Assembly: GCF_027941835.1 (NCBI RefSeq)
Contig: NZ_CP116005.1
Span: forward strand, 1,627,501 to 1,691,500
Source of the DNA: Sphingosinicella microcystinivorans
GTDB taxonomy: Bacteria > Pseudomonadota > Alphaproteobacteria > Sphingomonadales > Sphingomonadaceae
DNA: 64,000 nt
Reading direction: 5' to 3'
Made by a program: the position numbers and the translations under genes. Shown here piece after piece: positions 35,075 through 45,241 of this stretch (positions are counted from its first letter, which is position 1; each line of letters starts with the position of its first letter). The notes beneath the pieces are model-generated. The model saw only the letters and a list, made by a program, of their open reading frames with translations. It was not told the DNA's origin and searched no databases.

Positions 35075-35238
35075 TGGGTCTGATCGCCGCCGCGATGTTC
35101 GTGGCGCTGTTCGTCTATTACGAGGACATCCTCGGCCAGATGCGCGGCACGAACCTGCACATCGCGCTGTTCTGCGCGTTCCTGTTCGGCATCATCTGCG
35201 GCTATCAGGTCAAGAAGAAGGGCGCCAAGCGTCGCTGA
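35074..35238 (+). CDS. Small membrane protein (hypothetical)
   Basis: This 54-residue peptide has two hydrophobic stretches (GLIAAAMFVALFVYY and IALFCAFLFGIICGY) and a very basic tail (VKKKGAKRR) that should lie in the cytoplasm. Its ATG overlaps the stop of the preceding small gene. No function can be assigned. It ends 7 nt before the convergent purC stop. Confidence 0.55.
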   Translation: MGLIAAAMFVALFVYYEDILGQMRGTNLHIALFCAFLFGIICGYQVKKKGAKRR

Positions 35239-35245
35239 ACGGGCC

Positions 35246-36031
35246 TCAGCTGTCCTTCTTGCGCGCCTTGCGGTGCTCGTCGAGGTCGAGGACGGTCGAG
35301 ACCGAGCCTTCGGGGAGCAGGCCGAAGCGGCGCGCGACTTCCTGATAGGCTTCCACCTCGCCGCCGAGGTCGCGGCGGAAGCGGTCCTTGTCCAGCTTCT
35401 CGTTCGTGGCGATGTCCCACAGGCGGCAGCCGTCCGGGCTGATCTCGTCGGCGAGGATGATGCGGCTGTAGTCGCCGTCCCACAGGCGGCCGAACTCCAG
35501 CTTGAAGTCGACGAGGCGGATGCCGACGCCGGCGAAAAGGCCCGACATGAAGTCGTTGATGCGGATCGCCATGTCGGCGACGTCGTGCATCTCCTCCTGG
35601 CTCGCCCAGCCGAAGCAGGCGATGTGCTCGTCGGTGATCATCGGATCGCCGAGCGCGTCGTCCTTGTAGTAATATTCAAGGATCGTGCGGGGCAGTGGCG
35701 TGCCCTCCTCGATGCCGAGGCGCTTCGAGAGCGAACCGGCGGCGACGTTGCGCACGACGACCTCGACCGGGATGATCTCCACCTGACGCACGAGCTGCTC
35801 GCGCATGTTGAGGCGGCGGATGAAGTGCGTGGGGATTCCGATCTGGCCGAGCAGCGTGAAGATATGCTCGGAAATCCGGTTGTTGAGCACGCCCTTGCCG
35901 CTGATCGTGCCCTTCTTCTGGGCGTTGAACGCGGTCGCGTCGTCCTTGAAGTACTGGATGATGGTGCCGGGCTCCGGCCCTTCGTACAGGATCTTGGCCT
36001 TGCCTTCGTAGATCTGGCGGCGGCGGGACAT
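35246..36031 (-). CDS. purC: Phosphoribosylaminoimidazole-succinocarboxamide synthase
   Basis: PurC joins CAIR and aspartate with ATP to make SAICAR in purine synthesis. The 261-residue protein shows [17 protein letters not shown] at the start, [15 protein letters not shown], the PurC pattern [20 protein letters not shown] and [16 protein letters not shown] 36031 begins at the conserved N-terminus; the longer open frame upstream passes through a terminator. It is followed downstream by purS on the same strand, with the two small membrane genes on the opposite strand between them. Confidence 0.97.
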   Translation of the reverse strand: MSRRRQIYEGKAKILYEGPEPGTIIQYFKDDATAFNAQKKGTISGKGVLNNRISEHIFTLLGQIGIPTHFIRRLNMREQLVRQVEIIPVEVVVRNVAAGSLSKRLGIEEGTPLPRTILEYYYKDDALGDPMITDEHIACFGWASQEEMHDVADMAIRINDFMSGLFAGVGIRLVDFKLEFGRLWDGDYSRIILADEISPDGCRLWDIATNEKLDKDRFRRDLGGEVEAYQEVARRFGLLPEGSVSTVLDLDEHRKARKKDS

Positions 36032-36061
36032 CGGCGGACCTTCTCGATTCGGGGTCTGGAA

Positions 36062-36108
36062 AAAGCACCGCCCCGGTTCGCACCGGGACTGGCGCGTGCC
36101 CGGGGCGG
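36062..36108 (-). terminator. Rho-independent terminator after the DUF3667 gene
   Basis: CCGCCCCGG (36068-36076) and CCGGGGCGG (36100-36108) form a perfect 9-bp stem. On the minus strand it is followed by TGCTTTTTC, a short U-run. It separates the DUF3667 gene from purC. Confidence 0.65.
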
Positions 36109-36170
36109 GGAAACACATCACCCGCCATAGCGGAAGCCTGCGGGGCTGACAATGCAAGCGCTGGGTGCGG

Positions 36171-37313
36171 TCAGACCGCGCCCAGCGCCATGACGATGAC
36201 CATGAACAGGCTGAGCACGACGATCGCGAAGACCGAAAGCAGGACCGTTCGCGCAAGCGCGCCGCCGATGCCGAGGCCGTAGGCGCCCTTGAGCTGCACG
36301 AACATGTGGACGGGCGGCACGAACATGCTGATCGCCATCGCGTTCGGGAAGCTGATGAGGCCGAGGCGGGCGAGCAGCACGGCGAATACGAACAGCAGCG
36401 ACATGAACGACAGCGAATAGAGCGTGAACACGGCGTGATCGTAGAGGTGCGTGTGCCGCCGGAACGGGAAGAGCAGCCACACGAAGGGCAGCGACAGGGG
36501 CACCAGCAGGAACGAGAACTTATAGGCGGACTGCTGCATCTTGTAGAACAGGAGCTCGGGGTTCTGCAGCGCCTTGCGGAGCTTCGCGTCGAGGCCGGGG
36601 TTGCCGGTATCGACATCGATGTCCTTGTCGGCCGCCTTCGCGAGCGCCTCGCGCCAGTCCGGCGGCTGCGGCGCGTCGGGTTTTGCCGGATCGCGCGGCA
36701 CGACGCCCATCGTGCCGAGCGTCGCCTTGAGGATACCGATCTCGGTGCGCAGTTCCCGGATTCGGCCGCTGATTTCCGCGGCTTCGCCCGGCACCGGCAC
36801 CGGCTTCGCCTTTGCGGCGGCAAGTTCCGCTTCGAGGGCATTCAGCTTTTCGGTTTCGGCGACGAGTTCCTTCTGCGCCGCCTCGACGCTCTTGGGGTCG
36901 AGCTGCACTGCGTCCGCAAGGTCGACCTTTGGCCCGCCGACCATCGCGAACGAGAAGTACATGACGAACACGGTGAACAGGAACATCGGGAAGGGCGCGA
37001 TGTAGCGGGCGCGCTTTCCCTCCACGTAGTCGCGGGTCAGCGTGCCGGGGCGAAGGGCCAGCATGGGCAGCGTGCGCCAGCCCTTGCTGTCGAAGTGCAG
37101 TACGCCGTGCACGATGTCGTGGAAGATGTGGCCGATCGAACGCGGCAGGTGCGCACTTTGCCCGCATTCGTGGCAGTAGTGGCCGATGATGGCGGCGCCG
37201 CAGTTCGGGCATACGGTCTGCACGTCGCCCGCCTTGCCGTCCTGCCTGCCCGGCTCCGACGCCACGAGGCTGCCCGCGACCGTGGTGCCCGCTGCATCGC
37301 TCTCGTCGCTCAT
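36171..37313 (-). CDS. DUF3667 family zinc-ribbon membrane protein
   Basis: This protein of about 380 residues begins with a soluble segment containing a zinc ribbon ([21 protein letters not shown]), then [20 protein letters not shown], typical of DUF3667. One membrane span ([14 protein letters not shown]) leads to a coiled-coil-like region rich in Glu, Ala and Lys (about residues 150-215). Four to five C-terminal spans follow. ATG 37313, preceded by GGGCGGGAAGCG, is preferred to 37385. Function is unknown; it lies next to purC only by position. Confidence 0.8.
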   Translation of the reverse strand: MSDESDAAGTTVAGSLVASEPGRQDGKAGDVQTVCPNCGAAIIGHYCHECGQSAHLPRSIGHIFHDIVHGVLHFDSKGWRTLPMLALRPGTLTRDYVEGKRARYIAPFPMFLFTVFVMYFSFAMVGGPKVDLADAVQLDPKSVEAAQKELVAETEKLNALEAELAAAKAKPVPVPGEAAEISGRIRELRTEIGILKATLGTMGVVPRDPAKPDAPQPPDWREALAKAADKDIDVDTGNPGLDAKLRKALQNPELLFYKMQQSAYKFSFLLVPLSLPFVWLLFPFRRHTHLYDHAVFTLYSLSFMSLLFVFAVLLARLGLISFPNAMAISMFVPPVHMFVQLKGAYGLGIGGALARTVLLSVFAIVVLSLFMVIVMALGAV

Positions 37314-37471
37314 CGCTTCCCGCCCCGCGCCTGTAGGAATGTCCGCGCCCGAAGTTTCGGCGCAAAAGCTGCGACGATCAAGCATACCGCTTGCAGTTGA
37401 ACCGGGTGCGGTGCCTCTCTATCTAGGCCCGATAACCCGGCTTGCCAGCCAAGGAAGGACAGACGCCCGCC

Positions 37472-37795
37472 ATGACCAATCTCAACGACCGCGAGAAGGC
37501 TTTCGAGAATCGCTTCGCGCGCGATGCCGAGCTCCAGTTCAAGGTCACGGCGCGGCGCAACCGCCTGCTCGGCAACTGGGCGGCGGAAAAGCTGGGGCTG
37601 ACGACCGCCGAGGCCGAGGCCTATGCGCGTGAGGTGGTGGCCGCCGACTTCGAGGAGGCCGGCGACGACGACGTGTTCCGCAAGGTCTACGGCGACCTCA
37701 CTGCGAAGGGCGTGGAGGTCACCGAGCACGAGGTGCGCCGGGCAATGGAGGAAAAGCTCGTCGAGGCGCGCCGCCAGTTCATCGAGGAAGTCTGA
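37472..37795 (+). CDS. DUF1476 protein (ATPase inhibitor zeta-like)
   Basis: This 107-residue all-helical protein is of the alphaproteobacterial DUF1476 family, whose Paracoccus member is the zeta inhibitor subunit of F1Fo-ATPase. It has NDREKAFENRFARDAELQFK, RRNRLLGNWAAEKLGL and YAREVVAADFEEAGDDDVFRK segments. ATG 37472 begins at the conserved start; the TTG at 37442 is less likely. BolA and Grx4 genes follow on the same strand, the usual alphaproteobacterial order. Confidence 0.88.
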   Translation: MTNLNDREKAFENRFARDAELQFKVTARRNRLLGNWAAEKLGLTTAEAEAYAREVVAADFEEAGDDDVFRKVYGDLTAKGVEVTEHEVRRAMEEKLVEARRQFIEEV

Positions 37796-37805
37796 GGGCC
37801 GCGCC

Positions 37806-38039
37806 ATGCCGATGGATGCGGGCGCGATCGAAGGCATGATCCGGGCGGCATTGCCGGATGCCGTCGTCGAGATCACCGATCTCGCCGGCGACGGCGATCA
37901 CTATGCGGCGCATGTGGTTTCGGAGGCGTTCCGGGGCCTGCCGCGCGTCCGCCAGCACCAGATGGTCTATGCGGCGCTCGGCGGCCGCATGGGCGGCGAA
38001 CTGCACGCCTTGCAGCTGACCACCGAGGTTCCGGCCTGA
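37806..38039 (+). CDS. BolA family protein
   Basis: This 77-residue BolA-like protein has the core SEAFRGLPRVRQHQMVYAAL with a conserved His that helps bind an iron-sulfur cluster together with a monothiol glutaredoxin. The Grx4 gene follows 20 nt downstream, so the two likely form a [2Fe-2S] trafficking complex. ATG 37806 follows the DUF1476 stop by 10 nt. The LHALQLTT C-terminus is typical of the BolA/IbaG group. Confidence 0.92.
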   Translation: MPMDAGAIEGMIRAALPDAVVEITDLAGDGDHYAAHVVSEAFRGLPRVRQHQMVYAALGGRMGGELHALQLTTEVPA

Positions 38040-38059
38040 AGCCGGACGAGGAGCAAGAC

Positions 38060-38389
38060 ATGACCGATATCAACACCCGAATCGCCGAGAAGGTGAACGG
38101 CAGCGACGTCGTGCTGTTCATGAAGGGCACGCCGCTGTTCCCGCAGTGCGGCTTTTCGAGCCGCGCCGTTGCCATTCTCGAGCACCTCGGCGTCGAATAC
38201 GACAGCGCCGACGTGCTTCAGGACGCCGAGCTTCGGCAGGGCATCAAGACGTTCAGCGACTGGCCGACGATCCCGCAGCTCTACGTGAAGGGCGAGTTCG
38301 TGGGCGGCAGCGACATCATGATGGAGATGTTCGAATCGGGTGAGCTGCACACGCTGCTCGCCGAGAAGGGCGTTCCGCACGCCGCCTGA
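38060..38389 (+). CDS. grxD: Monothiol glutaredoxin Grx4 family
   Basis: This 109-residue protein carries the monothiol CGFS motif in LFPQCGFSSRAVAIL, KGTPLF before it, and the glutathione-binding WPTIPQLYVKGEFVGGSDI. Such proteins hold a glutathione-ligated [2Fe-2S] cluster and deliver it with BolA. It directly follows the bolA-like gene in the same orientation. Confidence 0.96.
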   Translation: MTDINTRIAEKVNGSDVVLFMKGTPLFPQCGFSSRAVAILEHLGVEYDSADVLQDAELRQGIKTFSDWPTIPQLYVKGEFVGGSDIMMEMFESGELHTLLAEKGVPHAA

Positions 38390-38417
38390 AACGGCGCTTT
38401 TTCAGGGGGGATGATGC

Positions 38418-39137
38418 GTGGCGCTGGCGATCGGCAAGGCCTGGACCGACACGGTCGCTGACGTGCAGCGCCGCTTCGGGGAGTTCGCCCTCCCTGCCGC
38501 CGCGTTCGTGTTCATGCCGTCGCTGCTGATCGCGCGCTTTGCCGACGAAAAGGCCCTCGGCGAGCAGAACGCGCAGCTCGCGCAGGCCGTAGGCGGCCTT
38601 GTCGGCGTGATCGGGCAGGCCGCCATCGTGCTTCTGGTGCTGTTTCCCGGCATCGACGCGGGGACGGCGATTCGCCGCGCGGTGAGCCTCACGCCCCGCA
38701 TCGTCCTCGCAAGCCTTGCCGTGCTCGTCGCTTTCATGCCGGTCGCGGTCGTCTACACGGCGGGCGGGGTGCAGGCGTCGGTTCCGACGTCCGTCCTGCT
38801 GCTTCTGCTCACGGCGGTTGCCGTCTATGTCGCGTTGCGTTTGTCGCTGCTGGCGGCGATCATCGTCGCCGAGAACACGCGTGCCGCCGATGCGCTGCGC
38901 CGCAGCTGGGTGCTGACCGCGGGCAATGTCGGGCGCATCTTCGCGATTTTCGCAGTGTTCGTGCTGATCTTCGCGATTCTGAGCGGTCTCGTGGGCGCCG
39001 TCGGGCTTGCCGCGACGGGCGGCACGCCGGAAGACCCGTCCTTCCTCACCGAGCTGCTGATCTCGATCGTCGGCGCGGTGTTCAGCGTCTTCGTCGCGGC
39101 GCTCACCGCGAATATCTACCGCCAGCTCGCCGCCTAG
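38418..39137 (+). CDS. Hypothetical membrane protein
   Basis: This 239-residue hydrophobic protein has about six membrane spans, including [49 protein letters not shown] and [14 protein letters not shown]. The segment [19 protein letters not shown] recalls membrane domains of the glycerophosphodiester phosphodiesterase type, but no catalytic domain is attached. GTG 38418 is the start. It overlaps the convergent hemF stop by 4 nt. Function unknown. Confidence 0.75.
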   Translation: MALAIGKAWTDTVADVQRRFGEFALPAAAFVFMPSLLIARFADEKALGEQNAQLAQAVGGLVGVIGQAAIVLLVLFPGIDAGTAIRRAVSLTPRIVLASLAVLVAFMPVAVVYTAGGVQASVPTSVLLLLLTAVAVYVALRLSLLAAIIVAENTRAADALRRSWVLTAGNVGRIFAIFAVFVLIFAILSGLVGAVGLAATGGTPEDPSFLTELLISIVGAVFSVFVAALTANIYRQLAA

Positions 39138-39988
39138 CTCCAGGTCGCGACAGGCGGCAGGCTCATCAGGATCGCGTCGATGTTGCCGCCGGTCTTGAGG
39201 CCGAACAGCGTGCCGCGGTCGTAGACGAGGTTGAACTCCGTGTAGAGCCCCCGATAGGCGAGTTGCCGCGCACGGTCCTCCGGTGTCCAGCGCTCGTGCA
39301 AGTGACGGCGGACAAGCTCCGGATAGGTGCTCAGGAACGTCTCGCCGACGTCGCGCGTGAAGGCGAAGTCCGCGTCCCAGTCGCCGCTTGCGAGCTGGTC
39401 GTAGAAGATGCCGCCCTGCCCGCGCGCCACGTTCCGGTGCTTGATGAAGAAATACTCGTCGCACCACGCCTTGAAACGCGGGAAGTATTCGGGATCGTGT
39501 CGGTCGCAGCAGGCCTTGAAGGCAGCGTGCCAGTCGGCGGTGTCCGTCGCCACGGGGATCGGCGGGTTGAGGTCCGCGCCGCCGCCGAACCACGCCTTCG
39601 TCGTGACGAGGTAGCGCGTGTTCATGTGAACGGCGGGCACATGCGGGTTCACCATGTGCGCGACGAGGCTGATTCCTGTGGCAAAAAAGCGCGGGTCATC
39701 GGCGGCGCCGGGAATCGTCTTCGCGAACTCGGGGTCGAACGCGCCGTGGACGGTGGAGATGTTGACGCCGACCTTCTCGAACACGCGCCCCTTCATCACC
39801 GACATCGACCCACCGCCGCCCGGCGCGCCTGAATGATCGGCGCGTTCCCAGCCCTGCCTCGCGAATCGGCCGGGCGTGCCGCCGCCGCCAAGCTCGTCCT
39901 CAAGCGCCTCGAAGGCCGTGCAGATGCGGTCGCGCAAATCCCGGAACCAGTCGGCAGCGGCGGTCTGGCGGGTATCGAATGTCGTCAT
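39134..39988 (-). CDS. hemF: Oxygen-dependent coproporphyrinogen III oxidase
   Basis: HemF oxidatively decarboxylates coproporphyrinogen III to protoporphyrinogen IX in heme synthesis. The 284-residue protein shows [31 protein letters not shown] with a conserved His, [10 protein letters not shown], and [15 protein letters not shown], followed by [19 protein letters not shown]. The start overlaps the trmL stop by 4 nt, so the two are coupled. Confidence 0.97.
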   Translation of the reverse strand: MTTFDTRQTAAADWFRDLRDRICTAFEALEDELGGGGTPGRFARQGWERADHSGAPGGGGSMSVMKGRVFEKVGVNISTVHGAFDPEFAKTIPGAADDPRFFATGISLVAHMVNPHVPAVHMNTRYLVTTKAWFGGGADLNPPIPVATDTADWHAAFKACCDRHDPEYFPRFKAWCDEYFFIKHRNVARGQGGIFYDQLASGDWDADFAFTRDVGETFLSTYPELVRRHLHERWTPEDRARQLAYRGLYTEFNLVYDRGTLFGLKTGGNIDAILMSLPPVATWS

Positions 39989-40434
39989 TGCGGATAAAGT
40001 CCTGTCTGTCGGAGGGCTTCGCCCGCCACCATCGCGGCGGCGAGCGCGACGTTCAGCGAACGCAGCCCGGCGCGCATCGGAATGCGGACGCGAAGCGCGG
40101 CGGCGTCATGCACGAAGTCGGGTGCGCCGACCGATTCCTGCCCCATCACCAGCACGTCCTCCGGCGCGTAGGCCGCCTCGGTGTAGGGCACCGACGCCTT
40201 CGTCGTCAGCAGCACGCGGCGGCCGGGCACGTCCTGCTGGAACGCCGCCCAGTCATCATGGATCCGGATTTCGGCCTGCTCGAAATAGTCCATCGCGCTG
40301 CGGCGAAGTGCCTCACGCCCCAGCGGGAAGCCGCAGGGGCGGATGATGTCGACGGGGAGACCGAGACAGGCGCCCATCCGCACCAGCGTGCCGACATTCG
40401 GCGGCAGATCGGGCTGAAACAGGGCGATGCGCAT
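39985..40434 (-). CDS. trmL: tRNA (cytidine(34)-2'-O)-methyltransferase
   Basis: TrmL is a SPOUT-class enzyme that methylates the wobble nucleotide of certain leucine tRNAs with SAM. The 149-residue protein has [20 protein letters not shown] at the start, RPCGFPLG, and the knot region [11 protein letters not shown] and [22 protein letters not shown] 40434 gives the usual family length; a longer frame reaches into the petA promoter region. Confidence 0.94.
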   Translation of the reverse strand: MRIALFQPDLPPNVGTLVRMGACLGLPVDIIRPCGFPLGREALRRSAMDYFEQAEIRIHDDWAAFQQDVPGRRVLLTTKASVPYTEAAYAPEDVLVMGQESVGAPDFVHDAAALRVRIPMRAGLRSLNVALAAAMVAGEALRQTGLYPQ

Positions 40435-40595
40435 GGTGCCGTCCGCTAGCCCAGCCATGCTTCGACAGCAATGCGCCAAATTTGCCCATTGCGGTTGGGG
40501 GGGCTCGGCGGTTATCAGGCGCGCAAGTATAGAACCTGAAGGGGGCGTTCGGGCGGAGCTTTGCCCGAGACTCCCCCCGCGCGCGGGGTTAGGGA

Positions 40596-41159
40596 ATGAC
40601 AACAGTCGAAAATGCAACCGGTCATCCGATCACCGATGAAGGCGTGCGTCGCCGCGACTTCATCCATGTCGCAACCGGCGCCTTCGTCGGGGTCGGCGCG
40701 GCGGCCGCCGCCTGGCCGCTCGTGGACCAGATGAACCCGTCCGCGGACGTGCTGGCGCTTGCCTCGATCGAGGTCGATCTCGCGCCGATCGCGGTCGGGC
40801 AGGCCATCAAGCTCAACTGGCGCGGCAAGCCGGTGTTCGTGCGCAACCTGACGCCCACCGAGATCGCCGAGGCGAACAAGGTGCCGGTTTCCGAGCTGCG
40901 CGATCCGGAGACGCTCGCCGACCGCACCAAGGAAGGCAAGGCGAACTGGCTGATCACGCTTGGCGTCTGCACCCACCTCGGCTGCGTCCCGCTCGGCGCG
41001 GCGGAAGGCGAGAACCGCGGCGACTACGGCGGCTACTTCTGCCCCTGCCACGGCTCGCACTACGACACCGCAGCGCGTATCCGCAAAGGCCCGGCGCCGA
41101 AGAACCTCGAGGTGCCAGAGTACGCCTTCACGTCCGACACGCGCGTTCAGATTGGATAA
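40596..41159 (+). CDS. petA: Ubiquinol-cytochrome c reductase iron-sulfur subunit
   Basis: This is the Rieske protein of the cytochrome bc1 complex, which carries electrons from ubiquinol to cytochrome c1 at the periplasmic face. The 187-residue chain has a twin-arginine-like anchor ([19 protein letters not shown]) and the cluster motifs [10 protein letters not shown] and [11 protein letters not shown]. petB follows 6 nt downstream. The 160-nt gap before it presumably contains the petABC promoter. Confidence 0.97.
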   Translation: MTTVENATGHPITDEGVRRRDFIHVATGAFVGVGAAAAAWPLVDQMNPSADVLALASIEVDLAPIAVGQAIKLNWRGKPVFVRNLTPTEIAEANKVPVSELRDPETLADRTKEGKANWLITLGVCTHLGCVPLGAAEGENRGDYGGYFCPCHGSHYDTAARIRKGPAPKNLEVPEYAFTSDTRVQIG

Positions 41160-41165
41160 GACGTC

Positions 41166-42455
41166 ATGAGCTTTCCCTGGGCCAACCACTATCAGCCGAA
41201 GCACCCGTTCATGCAGTGGCTGGATTCGCGCCTGCCGCTGCCGCGCCTCGTCTACAACAGCGTCGGCGCAGGCTATCCGGTGCCGCGCAACATCAACTAC
41301 TGGTGGAACTTCGGCGTCCTCTCCGGCCTCGCGCTGCTGATCCAGATCGTCACCGGCATCGTGCTCGCCATGCACTATGGCGGCAACACGCTCGTCGCGT
41401 TCGATTCGGTCGAGCACATCATGCGCGACGTGAACTACGGCTGGCTGCTGCGCTACGGCCACGCCAACGGCGCGAGCTTCTTCTTCATCGTCGTCTACAT
41501 CCACATTTTCCGCGGGCTCTACTACGGCAGCTACAAGGCGCCGCGCGAGCTGGTGTGGATGCTCGGCGTCGTCATCCTGCTGCTGATGATGGCCACCGCC
41601 TTCATGGGCTACGTGCTGCCGTGGGGCCAGATGAGCTTCTGGGGCGCGACCGTGATCACCAACCTGTTCTCGGCCATTCCCGTGGTCGGCGACAGCATCG
41701 TGACGCTGCTGCTCGGCGGCTTTGCGGTCGACAACGCCACGCTCAACCGCTTCTTCAGCCTGCACTACCTGCTGCCGTTCGTGATCGCGGGCGTCGTCAT
41801 CCTGAAGATCTGGTCGCTGCACATCCCGGGCTCCAACAACCCGGCCGGCATCGACGTGAAGGGCCCGGCGGACACGCTGCCGTTCCACCCCTATTTCACG
41901 GTGAAGGACCTGTTCGGCGCGGGCGTCTACCTGATCGTCTTCTCGATCTTCCTGTTCTTCCTGCCGAACTTCCTCGGCCACCCGGACAACTACATTCCGG
42001 CGAATCCGATCTCGACCCCGGCGCACATCGTTCCCGAATGGTACTTCTGGCCGTTCTACGCGATCCTGCGCGCCTTCACGGTGGACTTCATCCTGCCGGC
42101 GAAGCTGTGGGGCGTGCTCGCCATGTTCGCGGCGATCATCCTGCTGTTCTTCCTGCCGTGGCTCGACGGCTCGAACGTCAAGTCGAACCGCTACAAGCCG
42201 GTCTCGAAGCAGCTGTTCTGGGTGCTGATGCTCGATCTCGCCATCCTCGGCTGGGTCGGCGGCGCGCCGGCTGAAGAGCCTTACGTGCGGATCAGCCAGA
42301 TCGCGTCGATGTACTACTTCGCGCACTTCCTCATCATCCTGCCGATCGTCTCGCGCATCGAGCGGCCGCTCCCGCTGCCCAACTCGATCGCCGAAGCCGT
42401 GCTCGGCAAGTCTGAACCCGCGCCCGCCAACGCGGCGGCGCAGCCGGCCGAATAA
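41166..42455 (+). CDS. petB: Cytochrome b of the bc1 complex
   Basis: This 429-residue membrane protein carries the two b hemes and both quinone sites of complex III. It has eight or so membrane spans, [16 protein letters not shown], the heme-ligand regions [19 protein letters not shown] and [20 protein letters not shown], and the Qo-site [13 protein letters not shown]. It is full-length (b6 and subunit IV regions fused). It sits between petA and petC in the usual order. Confidence 0.98.
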   Translation: MSFPWANHYQPKHPFMQWLDSRLPLPRLVYNSVGAGYPVPRNINYWWNFGVLSGLALLIQIVTGIVLAMHYGGNTLVAFDSVEHIMRDVNYGWLLRYGHANGASFFFIVVYIHIFRGLYYGSYKAPRELVWMLGVVILLLMMATAFMGYVLPWGQMSFWGATVITNLFSAIPVVGDSIVTLLLGGFAVDNATLNRFFSLHYLLPFVIAGVVILKIWSLHIPGSNNPAGIDVKGPADTLPFHPYFTVKDLFGAGVYLIVFSIFLFFLPNFLGHPDNYIPANPISTPAHIVPEWYFWPFYAILRAFTVDFILPAKLWGVLAMFAAIILLFFLPWLDGSNVKSNRYKPVSKQLFWVLMLDLAILGWVGGAPAEEPYVRISQIASMYYFAHFLIILPIVSRIERPLPLPNSIAEAVLGKSEPAPANAAAQPAE

Positions 42456-42468
42456 GGGACACGACGTC

Positions 42469-43302
42469 ATGGTTCGTCTTTTCGGAATCGCCATCGGCGC
42501 CGTTTTCTGCGTGGTCCTGCTGTTCGCGGCGCTCGCTCCGCGAGAGGCCGCGGAGGTCGATCCGACGCTCGCGTTCCACGAGCACCCCAAGAAGGCCCAT
42601 TGGTCGTGGGACGGCCCGATCGGGCTCGGCGTGTTCGGCGGCTACGACCGCGTGCAGCTGCAGCGCGGCTTTCAGGTCTACAAGGAGGTCTGCTCGGCCT
42701 GCCACAGCCTGAACCGCGTCGCGTTCCGTAACCTCGGCGAGATCGGCTTCTCGGAGGCCGAGGTGAAGGCGATCGCCAAGAACTGGGTGCACGAGGTGCC
42801 GGCGATCAATCCGGACACGGGTGAAGCGTCGACGCGCCCGGCCATCCCGTCCGACAGGATTCCGCTCGTCTACGCGAACGAGATCGCCGCGCGCGCCGCG
42901 AACAACAACGCGCTGCCGCCCGACCTTTCGCTCATCACCAAGGCGCGGCACGACGGATCGAACTACGTCTATTCGCTGATCAGCGGCTATGCGGACGTTC
43001 CGGCGAACTTCCCGGCGGATCGCCGCCCCGAGGCGCCGCTGCATTACAACCCGTACTTCCACAGCCTCGCGATCGCAATGGCGCCGCCGCTGAGCGATGG
43101 TCAGGTGACCTATGCCGAAGGCCAGCCGGAAGCGACCGTCGACCAGATGGCGCAGGACGTCGCCGCGTTCCTCACCTGGGCCGCGGAACCGAAGCTCGAA
43201 TCGCGCAAGCGGGCGGGCGTGGGCGTGATCGCGTTCCTGCTGATCCTGACGACTCTCGCCTACCTCAGCTATCGCAGGGTCTGGGCCGGGGTGAAGCACT
43301 AG
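42469..43302 (+). CDS. petC: Cytochrome c1 of the bc1 complex
   Basis: This 277-residue subunit carries a covalently bound c-type heme at CSACH (Cys75, Cys78, His79) in the periplasm. It is made with an N-terminal export segment (FGIAIGAVFCVVLLFAALAP) and anchored by a C-terminal span (GVIAFLLILTTLAYLSY). HSLAIAMAPPLSD holds the probable methionine ligand. It ends the petABC operon and is followed closely by mtnP. Confidence 0.97.
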   Translation: MVRLFGIAIGAVFCVVLLFAALAPREAAEVDPTLAFHEHPKKAHWSWDGPIGLGVFGGYDRVQLQRGFQVYKEVCSACHSLNRVAFRNLGEIGFSEAEVKAIAKNWVHEVPAINPDTGEASTRPAIPSDRIPLVYANEIAARAANNNALPPDLSLITKARHDGSNYVYSLISGYADVPANFPADRRPEAPLHYNPYFHSLAIAMAPPLSDGQVTYAEGQPEATVDQMAQDVAAFLTWAAEPKLESRKRAGVGVIAFLLILTTLAYLSYRRVWAGVKH

Positions 43303-43318
43303 GGATCGAGGCCGGGCG

Positions 43319-44188
43319 ATGGGGGGCAGGCTCGGCATCATCGGCGGCAGCGGGCTCTATGCCCTCGGGTCGCTCGCCGACGTCGAGTGGCGCGCCGTCG
43401 ACACGCCCTTCGGACGCCCTTCCGACGACCTGCTGTTCGGGCGGCTCGGACAGGCGGACCTCGTCTTCCTGCCCCGCCACGGCCGTGGCCATCGCCTGAC
43501 GCCGTCAGAGGTTCCCTACCGCGCGAACATCGCCGCGCTGAAGGCGGCGGGCTGCACGCATGTGCTCTCGCTGTCGGCCTGCGGTTCGTTCAGGGAAGCG
43601 CTCAGCCCCGGCACGTTCGTGCTCGTCGACCAGTTCGTCGACCGGACGCGGGGCCGGGTGAAATCCTTCTTCGGCGACGGCATCGTCGCGCATGTCAGCC
43701 TCGCGGATCCGGTGTGCGGGCCGCTCGGCGCGCGCGTCGCGGACGCGGCGAAGGCGCTCGGCATCCCGTTCGTTTCGGGCGGCACCTACCTCGTGATGGA
43801 AGGCCCGCAGTTCTCGACGCGCGCCGAATCGCGTGCCTACGTTGCGGCGGGCTTCGACGTGATCGGCATGACCAACATGCCCGAGGCCGCGCTCGCCCGC
43901 GAGGCGGAGCTTTGCTACGCCAGCGTCGCGATGGTGACCGACTACGACAGCTGGCGCCCGGCGGAAGAAGGCGCAAACGTCGCCGAGATCCTTGAAGTGA
44001 TGCACGGCAACGGCGCGAACGCGCGGGCGCTCGTCGCAGCGGTCGCGGCGGCGTGGCCCGCCGGGCCTGCGGCTTGCCCGCAGGGCTGCGACCATGCGCT
44101 CGACCATGCCATCATCACCGATCCGGCGCTCTGGCCGCCGCCCACGGTCGAAAAGCTGCGCGGCATCGCCGGAAGGGTGCTGGCATGA
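43319..44188 (+). CDS. mtnP: S-methyl-5'-thioadenosine phosphorylase
   Basis: MtnP splits methylthioadenosine with phosphate into adenine and methylthioribose-1-phosphate. The 289-residue protein shows LGIIGGSGLYAL at the N-terminus, the phosphate site FLPRHGRGH, TYLVMEGPQFSTRAES and GMTNMPEAALAREAELCYA. Coupled by a 4-nt overlap to apt, which salvages the adenine released, it forms a logical two-gene salvage unit. Confidence 0.95.
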   Translation: MGGRLGIIGGSGLYALGSLADVEWRAVDTPFGRPSDDLLFGRLGQADLVFLPRHGRGHRLTPSEVPYRANIAALKAAGCTHVLSLSACGSFREALSPGTFVLVDQFVDRTRGRVKSFFGDGIVAHVSLADPVCGPLGARVADAAKALGIPFVSGGTYLVMEGPQFSTRAESRAYVAAGFDVIGMTNMPEAALAREAELCYASVAMVTDYDSWRPAEEGANVAEILEVMHGNGANARALVAAVAAAWPAGPAACPQGCDHALDHAIITDPALWPPPTVEKLRGIAGRVLA

Positions 44189-44736
44189 GCGGTGCGAATG
44201 CCGATCCCCACGCCGATCTTCGCGCGCTCGTCCGCACCATTCCCGATCATCCGAAACCCGGCATCCTGTTTCGCGACATCACCACGCTGCTGCTCGATCC
44301 GGCGGGCTTCGCAGCGACGATCGACCGGATGGCGGACGCCGTGTCCGGCCCCTTCGATCTCGTCGCTGGCATCGAGGCGCGGGGCTTCGTGTTCGCCGCC
44401 GCGCTCGCACACCGGCTGAACGCGGGCGTGCTGCTCATCCGTAAGCGCAACAAGCTTCCGGGCGCAGTGATCGGCGTCAACTACGCGCTCGAATACGGCG
44501 AGGACCGCGTGGAGATGCACGCGGACGCCTGCGCGCCCGGCGCGCGCGTGCTGCTCGTCGACGACCTCATCGCCACCGGCGGCACGGCGATCGCCGGGGC
44601 CGAACTCATCCGCCGCGCGGGCGGCGTCGTCGCACAGGCGGCGTTCGTGATCGACCTGCCCGATCTCGGCGGCGCGGACCGGCTGCGTGCTGCAGGCGTG
44701 GCGCCCGTGACGCTGATGGCGTTCGAAGGGCACTGA
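44185..44736 (+). CDS. apt: Adenine phosphoribosyltransferase
   Basis: Apt converts adenine and PRPP to AMP. The 183-residue protein has IPDHPKPGILFRDITTLL, the base-binding GIEARGFVFAAALA and the PRPP motif VLLVDDLIATGGTA. ATG 44185 overlaps the mtnP stop. Adenine from MtnP is the probable main substrate. It is convergent with the MaoC gene after 4 nt. Confidence 0.97.
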   Translation: MSGANADPHADLRALVRTIPDHPKPGILFRDITTLLLDPAGFAATIDRMADAVSGPFDLVAGIEARGFVFAAALAHRLNAGVLLIRKRNKLPGAVIGVNYALEYGEDRVEMHADACAPGARVLLVDDLIATGGTAIAGAELIRRAGGVVAQAAFVIDLPDLGGADRLRAAGVAPVTLMAFEGH

Positions 44737-44740
44737 GCCT

Positions 44741-45199
44741 TTAGGCTGGCCGCCGCCGCACCAGCCCGATCGACTTCATCGTCATCACCGGCTCGTCGTT
44801 CTGGTTGAACACCGTGAGGTCGCTGTGCACAGAGCCCATGTCGGGTCTCGTGCGCGAAGGGCGCACCTCGGTGACCACGGTTTCCACGCGCAGGGTGTCA
44901 CCGGGATAGACCGGCTTCAACCAGCGAAGCTGATCGACGCCCGGCGAACCGAGCCCGGCGTGGCGGTCGGCCGTGAGATTCTCCACGATCATGCGCATCG
45001 TCATCGCGCAGGTGTGCCAGCCGCTGGCGGAAAGACGGCCGAAGTATGTTTTCGCAGCTGCCGCATCGTCGAGATGGAAGGGCTGCGGGTCATACTTCGA
45101 GGCGAAGTCGATCACCTCCTCGCGTGTCACCTTGTAGTTGCCGAAGGCGGCGCGGTCGCCGGGATTGATGTCTTCAAGATACTTCATGGCATCCGTCAT
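44741..45199 (-). CDS. MaoC-like hotdog dehydratase
   Basis: This 152-residue hotdog-fold protein has the (R)-hydratase-type signature FASKYDPQPFHLDDAAA, with Asp and His in the catalytic positions, and GWHTCAMTMRM. MaoC proteins hydrate enoyl-CoA thioesters. It stands alone on the minus strand between apt and the phosphodiesterase-like gene and has no regulon operator, so a general fatty-acid or acyl-CoA role is more likely than island catabolism. Confidence 0.9.
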   Translation of the reverse strand: MTDAMKYLEDINPGDRAAFGNYKVTREEVIDFASKYDPQPFHLDDAAAAKTYFGRLSASGWHTCAMTMRMIVENLTADRHAGLGSPGVDQLRWLKPVYPGDTLRVETVVTEVRPSRTRPDMGSVHSDLTVFNQNDEPVMTMKSIGLVRRRPA

Positions 45200-45241
45200 A
45201 GCGCACGGGCTCCCGGGGCATAGTCACACTTTAAAGGGGGT

